Positions 19,295-23,350 of a DNA stretch of 23,350 bases are shown piece after piece. The position numbers were made by a program, and so were the translations under genes. The notes beneath the pieces were generated by a model. That model did no database searches. It saw only the letters and a list, made by a program, of their open reading frames with translations, and was not told the origin of the DNA. The DNA comes from Seminavis robusta (taxonomy: Eukaryota > Bacillariophyta > Bacillariophyceae > Naviculales > Naviculaceae). The stretch spans positions 1 through 23,350 of the forward strand of contig CAICTM010001748.1 in assembly GCA_903772945.1 (NCBI GenBank), given 5' to 3'. The stretch's first letter is position 1. Every line of letters begins with the position of its first letter.

Positions 19295-20315
19295 GCCCTG
19301 GTAAATAGGTGCCACTGGTAAAGGGAGTTGCTTCTAAACGGCTTCTCATCCCAAAGATGTTCCTGGTAGCTATTCATTCGAAGTCTGCAGCTAGTCTGCG
19401 CACACACCTGTCAGCGGTATACTGTGCCTATTATTACAAACAGTTACTGCTTATAGCAACGTCTCCAATTATATTTCATGATATTAATAGCTGATGTTGG
19501 AAAAGACTGTTCACAAACCAGCGCTGCTTCATCGTATTTAAATCTTTGATGTACTTTGAATGGTCACAAACTAGAAAGTAGTTCAAAATGTAGCATGCAA
19601 CCAAGTCTATTTTTGCTTTGCCTTTCCTAGGATCTTACTACTAACACAGATTCGCTGCATCGCTGCAGTACGGAACTGGGGAAATCCAAGCAACGTCGGA
19701 ATAGAGAAGAGATATCATTGTTTGGAAAGGGGGTTTGTTGAATTGCTTTGGGGGTCACTGGTAACAGTTGTAGAATTTCGGAGGGGTGCTGGCAACAAAA
19801 ACGCGTTGGGACCACTGAGTTGTGACCTCTTGCTGGTTACGGTTGCTCCCAAGAGCAATGGACAGAGCCTTTTACTGTACCATACCGCTAGGCCCGGCAC
19901 AGTACTAGCTAGTAGTGTTGGAATCGGTGGTGGCGTGAAGCTTAGCGGAGCTGTAATCAAAAGCTCAGCTATCTTTTTGTGTTTTTTTCTCCCGGTTCGA
20001 TTGATCTTTCTCTCACTCTTTTTGTTGCAAGCAACAAAAGAAACCCACAAACAAGAAGACTCGATCAAACAATAAGCCAAGCCGAAGAGAGTTATCTACT
20101 AGCTAGCTTTCTTTTGCCTGACTGACTGATTGATTGATATCTTGATTGCTAGCTGCTTACTAGTAGCTCTTGATTAAAATAACAGACCGACTGACTTTGT
20201 GCGCCTCCAGCACAGCACGAGCTCAAGCTAAAGCTAAGAACTAAGAACACTCACATACCTTACCTCCAAGATCAGAAAGATAAGAGACTCGACTCGGCTC
20301 AGACTCAGGCTCAAG

Positions 20316-23300
20316 ATGAAGATGGCCATTAGCGTTTCTCTTTTCTTGGCCATTCTCCTCGGAGTGGCCTCTGCCTCTGATGTCAATGTTGGCGTTGGAG
20401 TGGACGCGGACACTCTCAAGACTGACCTCAAGACCGACCATAAGACAACCTCCTTTGCCGAAGACTTCATCAACTCCACCTCCACCTCCTCTTCCGATGA
20501 ACTCGAACCTGAAGCTGAACCAAACGCTGAAGCTACCAAATCCCAAGAAAAAGAAAACAAAAAACAAACAGAAAAAGAAATAAACAACGGGATTGACACG
20601 GAAGCTACTACCAACGATCTACACATCACTCCTCCCACGACTACGACCACCACCACCACCACGACCACTACCACGACCCCTACCGATTCTACGATGGATG
20701 CTAGGACCGACATAGCTGTCGATGCCAGTGCCGGTATCAACAAAAAGGAAGACGACACGTTGTCCGCCCCTGTGGATAGCAAGGATGATAAGGAAGAAGA
20801 AGATTCTTCCGAGCCCATGGTGGCTGCCGATGCCGCTGGCACAGAAACTACCCAAACCATTGGCCGCCACCGTGAATTGACGGCACAAACCGATTGGTTG
20901 ATGGGAAACACCCGCATGTACGGACCTCGAGAGACTGCCAGCCTCACTGATGGTTGGGCAGCTGCCGAGGAGTTCTGCCATCAGCAAGGTGGTTCTCTTG
21001 CTTCTGCCGCAGAGATCTGTCCTCCCGATGGAACTGCTGCCAAGTCCAGGCCATTCTTCGGAATCCAAACCGGTGCGAATCCAAATCAATGGATCCCTGT
21101 CGCCGATGGAACCAACAAATGGATCAACATTGGAGAAAGCGCTACCTACCCCACGTGTACCTTTCATGGCGGTGCTGCCGGCAGTGGGCATGCTAATGGA
21201 TGGGCAAATTTCATTGTATGTCGTTCCAACTGGTTTAAGTACAAAAATGTAAAGGCAACGGATGTCGGAGCCGGTGCAGATGGCGCTCTTTGGGTGGTAA
21301 GTCGAGCTATAGTTATAGGGGCATGCCTGTATGGTCGCGGCTCGGAGACCATGCAGTTATTCACTAACTCTTGATTTTCCTTGTATAATGATTGATTGCA
21401 TGCTCGGTCCTCCATTCGGTGGCTCGTGTAGCTTACCGACTATGACCATCTCCCTCCGCAAGGTTGCTATGGAATTAAACGCCACGAAGGAAACGATACG
21501 TGGACAGAAATTGGCGGATGTGCCCAGAAAATTTCCGTGGGAAGCAGCGCCCACGTTGTGTTAGGTTAGTCCAAAAGAACTTTGTGCTCAGATTACTCGC
21601 CGAAAAATCATCATGTCTTGTTTGTGGAGTATGGGTGCCAGCCAGAACTGACTAATGCTACTTTTGCCAATGTCTCGTGACAGCCAATTACGTTGGACAA
21701 ATTTTCAAACATGGTGCTGCTGGTTGGTTTCACCTGGATGGAATGCTTGCTCGTGATATCAGTGTCACTCAGGATGGAACCATTTGGCTTACACAGTGGG
21801 TCGATGGAACCACATCCGGAAATGTCTATCGCAAACGCCCCAGTGATACCTCATTTGTGGCATTCTTAGGAGGTGGAGACCGTATCACTGGTTTAGGTCC
21901 TGACAGAGCTGCACTCTGTAATGCATACGGAGGCCAAAACCACATCTATATCAAAGAAGACGGTGGTAGTTGGTATAGCTCAGGATCCTGTGATGGTGGA
22001 GATGTCAGCTACGCCACTGATGGAACCTTGTGGACAACTGCAGCCGTGAATGCACTATCAAGTGCTGGACAACCTCGCAAGTCTTTCAGTTCTACCGCCA
22101 CAACCACAAACTGGACACTTCCGGTTCTAGGCCCTTCAGGTGGAAACATTGCTGCTGTGAGTGCCAACAAGTTCTTTATGGTTGATTCCAACAATGACCT
22201 ATGGAAGTATGAAGTGCCACCCAAGAGAGAACCAAACGGGATTGCTCGGGTCTTTGGCCCCAACGAAACTGCCGCCATCAAGTCCTATGATCAAGCGCAA
22301 CAGTTCTGCGAGTCCCAGGGAGGATCTCTTGCTTCCAGTGCTGATGTTTGTCCATTGGATGGCTCAAACCAGCCTTTCTTTGGCATCCAGTCTGCAGATC
22401 AGTGGACCCCAGTCTCAGATTATCACAATGCGTGGCTTGAGGTGGGAACCCATCCAGACAATACGCCCTGCAGTTCCCACCTAGACTTGGCCAATTCAGA
22501 TCCTGCTTGGGGTCTCGATGGATCCACCAAAGTGGGACCTGAGGCCAATTATGTTGTCTGTAACATGAAAACATCCATCTACGGGCCCAGCTATACATCC
22601 AATGTGAATTCCTACAAACAAGCGCAAGACTTCTGTCTGGCCAGAGGAGGAACTCTTGCTTCCATCTCTGACATTTGTCCCTTGGCAAGGTAAGTCTATC
22701 AGTCTGGTCTTCAAAGCTGACATGCAAGATTTGCTACCAATCTCAGACTTCGCTCTGTCGCTATTATTTTAGCTCTGGCGAACCATACTTTGGTACTCAG
22801 TTGGGGGATCAGTGGACACCAGTCTCTGACTACGACAATGCATGGCTCCAGGTTGGTGTTCATGCAGGTGGTGTTTGCAAATCCCACAAGGAAATAGCCA
22901 GTGGAGCAGATCCTGCCTGGGGAACTGATGACTCCAGCAAGTTGTCATCCGAGGCAAATTTCATTGTTTGTGTCTCCAGCAGGGTCCTCTATGGGAAAAG
23001 TGAAACATCTGCCCTCACAACATATGACCAGGCGACAAACTTCTGTAATGCAAAAGGAGAATCTCTTGCTTCGATTGCTGATCTCTGCCCCTTTGGTGCA
23101 TACAGCCTACCCTACTTTGGCATCGAGACTGGTGAGCAGTGGACCCCAGTCTCAGACTACAACAATGCTTGGGTCCAGGTGGGTGTCCATTCCGATGGTG
23201 TTTGTCGATCCTATCGTGACATCGCCAGTGGAGCGGATCCTGGCTGGGGTATTGATGGAAGTAATAGTGAGGCCGCAAACTATGTTGTTTGCTCAAGTCG

Positions 23301-23350
23301 CTGGAAGCAGTTTCATGGTATTACTGCTCGAGATGTTGGTGCCGCTCAGG
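20316..23350 (+). CDS. Secreted protein alternating four-Cys modules with a tectonin-like beta-propeller (3' end outside window)
   Basis: Exons 20316-21296, 21432-21564, 21684-22689 and 22773 onward stay in phase; introns are 135, 119 and 83 bp with GTAAGT, GTTAGT and GTAAGT donors. A clear signal peptide (MKMAISVSLFLAILLGVASA) is followed by about 170 residues of acidic, Lys/Glu- and Thr-rich linker, including 14 consecutive Thr. Then come module A, a propeller-like region with repeated DVGAGADGALWV-type strands (DISVTQDGTIWL, DVSYATDGTLWT, IAAVSANKFFMVDSNNDLWKYE), and modules B, C and D. After D, RWKQFHGITARDVGAA matches the start of the propeller after A, so a second propeller probably begins at the window edge. 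Tectonin-type propellers often bind carbohydrate or cell-surface ligands; the module family I do not recognise by name. An extracellular or wall-associated binding protein is the inferred role. Confidence 0.85.
20635..20688 (+). repeat. ACN triplet repeat encoding poly-threonine
   Basis: Mixed ACG, ACC and ACT codons encode 14 consecutive Thr residues within the linker between the signal peptide and module A. Mixed codons suggest selection for the residue rather than a recent expansion. Such Thr runs are common sites of O-glycosylation in secreted proteins. Confidence 0.8.
20907..23292 (+). repeat. Four copies of a ~105-residue four-Cys module
   Basis: Copies are at about 20907-21221 (A), 22241-22561 (B), 22571-22971 (C, split by the intron 22690-22772) and 22981-23292 (D). 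Each runs: aromatic-Gly start (MYGP, VFGP, IYGP, LYGK), an AxxFC helix, GGSLAS, ICP or LCP, FFGI/YFGT, QWTPVSDYxNAW, xVGxH, C..H, GADPxWG and a final NYVVC. The four cysteines and the QWxPV and ExANxxVC motifs are kept in nearly all copies. The layout recalls lectin-like folds, but I cannot assign a family. B, C and D are closer to each other than to A. Confidence 0.85.
21222..22240 (+). other. Tectonin-like beta-propeller region
   Basis: After module A, about five strands of the form D-(V/I)-(G/S)-x-x-x-D-G-(A/T)-(L/I)-W recur at roughly 40-55-residue spacing, separated by segments containing YxxxGxxW. Two introns (21297-21431 and 21565-21683) fall inside it and splice into one continuous set of blades (ALWVLTDYDHL; HVVLANYVGQIFKHG). 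The pattern matches tectonin/TECPR repeats. The blade count is approximate. Confidence 0.7.

Larger units (their letters stand above)
17226..20315. other. Intergenic region, 3.1 kb
   Basis: I see no gene I can support. A 173-codon open frame at 17706-18227 has no recognisable motif and contains a short ATCGT repeat array near 17995-18025. The region holds TAGCTAGC tracts (17463, 17505, 18707, 19907, 20099), TACATGTA at 17563 and 18941, and two diverged direct-repeat pairs. The last few hundred bases before 20316 should hold the promoter and 5' leader of the next gene. Confidence 0.6.

Noticed and set aside
19722..20075. 117-codon plus-strand frame with a hydrophobic segment upstream of the module-propeller gene
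   Set aside because: It has no motif, and the hydrophobic part comes from a T-rich stretch that more likely belongs to the promoter or leader of the gene at 20316.
20234..20947. 237-codon minus-strand frame opposite the start of the module-propeller gene
   Set aside because: It mirrors the low-complexity Thr/Glu-rich linker of the real gene (poly-Val opposite the Thr repeat) and has no independent support.

Overview
The window looks like nuclear DNA of a eukaryotic alga, most likely a diatom or other stramenopile. The reasons are short spliceosomal introns (about 77-144 bp, donors mostly GTAAGT, GTGAGT or GTACGT), signal-peptide and mitochondrial-type leaders, a secreted protein with a von Willebrand D-type GDPH domain of the kind reported in diatom adhesives, and a eukaryotic hybrid-cluster protein. 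The species assignment is inference. All gene models were built by hand from reading frame, splice consensus and phase; there is no transcript support.

Layout. (1) Positions 1-3709, minus strand: the 5' part of a receptor kinase with at least eight exons. It has a secreted phosphonate-binding-like (PhnD type) domain, a Cys-rich segment, an Ig/filamin-like domain, one membrane segment and a protein kinase domain whose catalytic loop reads HGDLK. The gene leaves the window on the left. (2) About 3782-8888: a 5 kb stretch with no convincing gene, full of short palindromic words (TAGCTAGC, TACATGTA, ACCGGT) and small repeats. (3) Positions 8889-13686, plus strand: a multi-exon, Cys-rich secreted protein with a GDPH/VWD domain and a short C-terminal VWA-like segment. 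It has one unresolved frame change and one in-frame stop that may be an intron. (4) About 13687-15230: intergenic. (5) Positions 15231-17225, plus strand: a complete two-exon class I hybrid-cluster protein (hydroxylamine reductase family) with an Arg-rich leader, probably mitochondrial. (6) About 17226-20315: intergenic, with diverged direct repeats. (7) Positions 20316 to beyond the right edge, plus strand: a secreted protein that alternates about 105-residue four-Cys modules with a tectonin-like beta-propeller.

Three of the four genes encode surface or extracellular proteins: a ligand-sensing receptor, a candidate adhesive and a probable carbohydrate- or surface-binding protein. They lie on both strands with kilobases between them and are not an operon. 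The hybrid-cluster protein is metabolic (reactive nitrogen handling) and shows no obvious link to them. The strongest leads are the receptor architecture, the GDPH protein, the module-propeller protein, and the marked enrichment of one 8-bp palindrome in the gene-free DNA.
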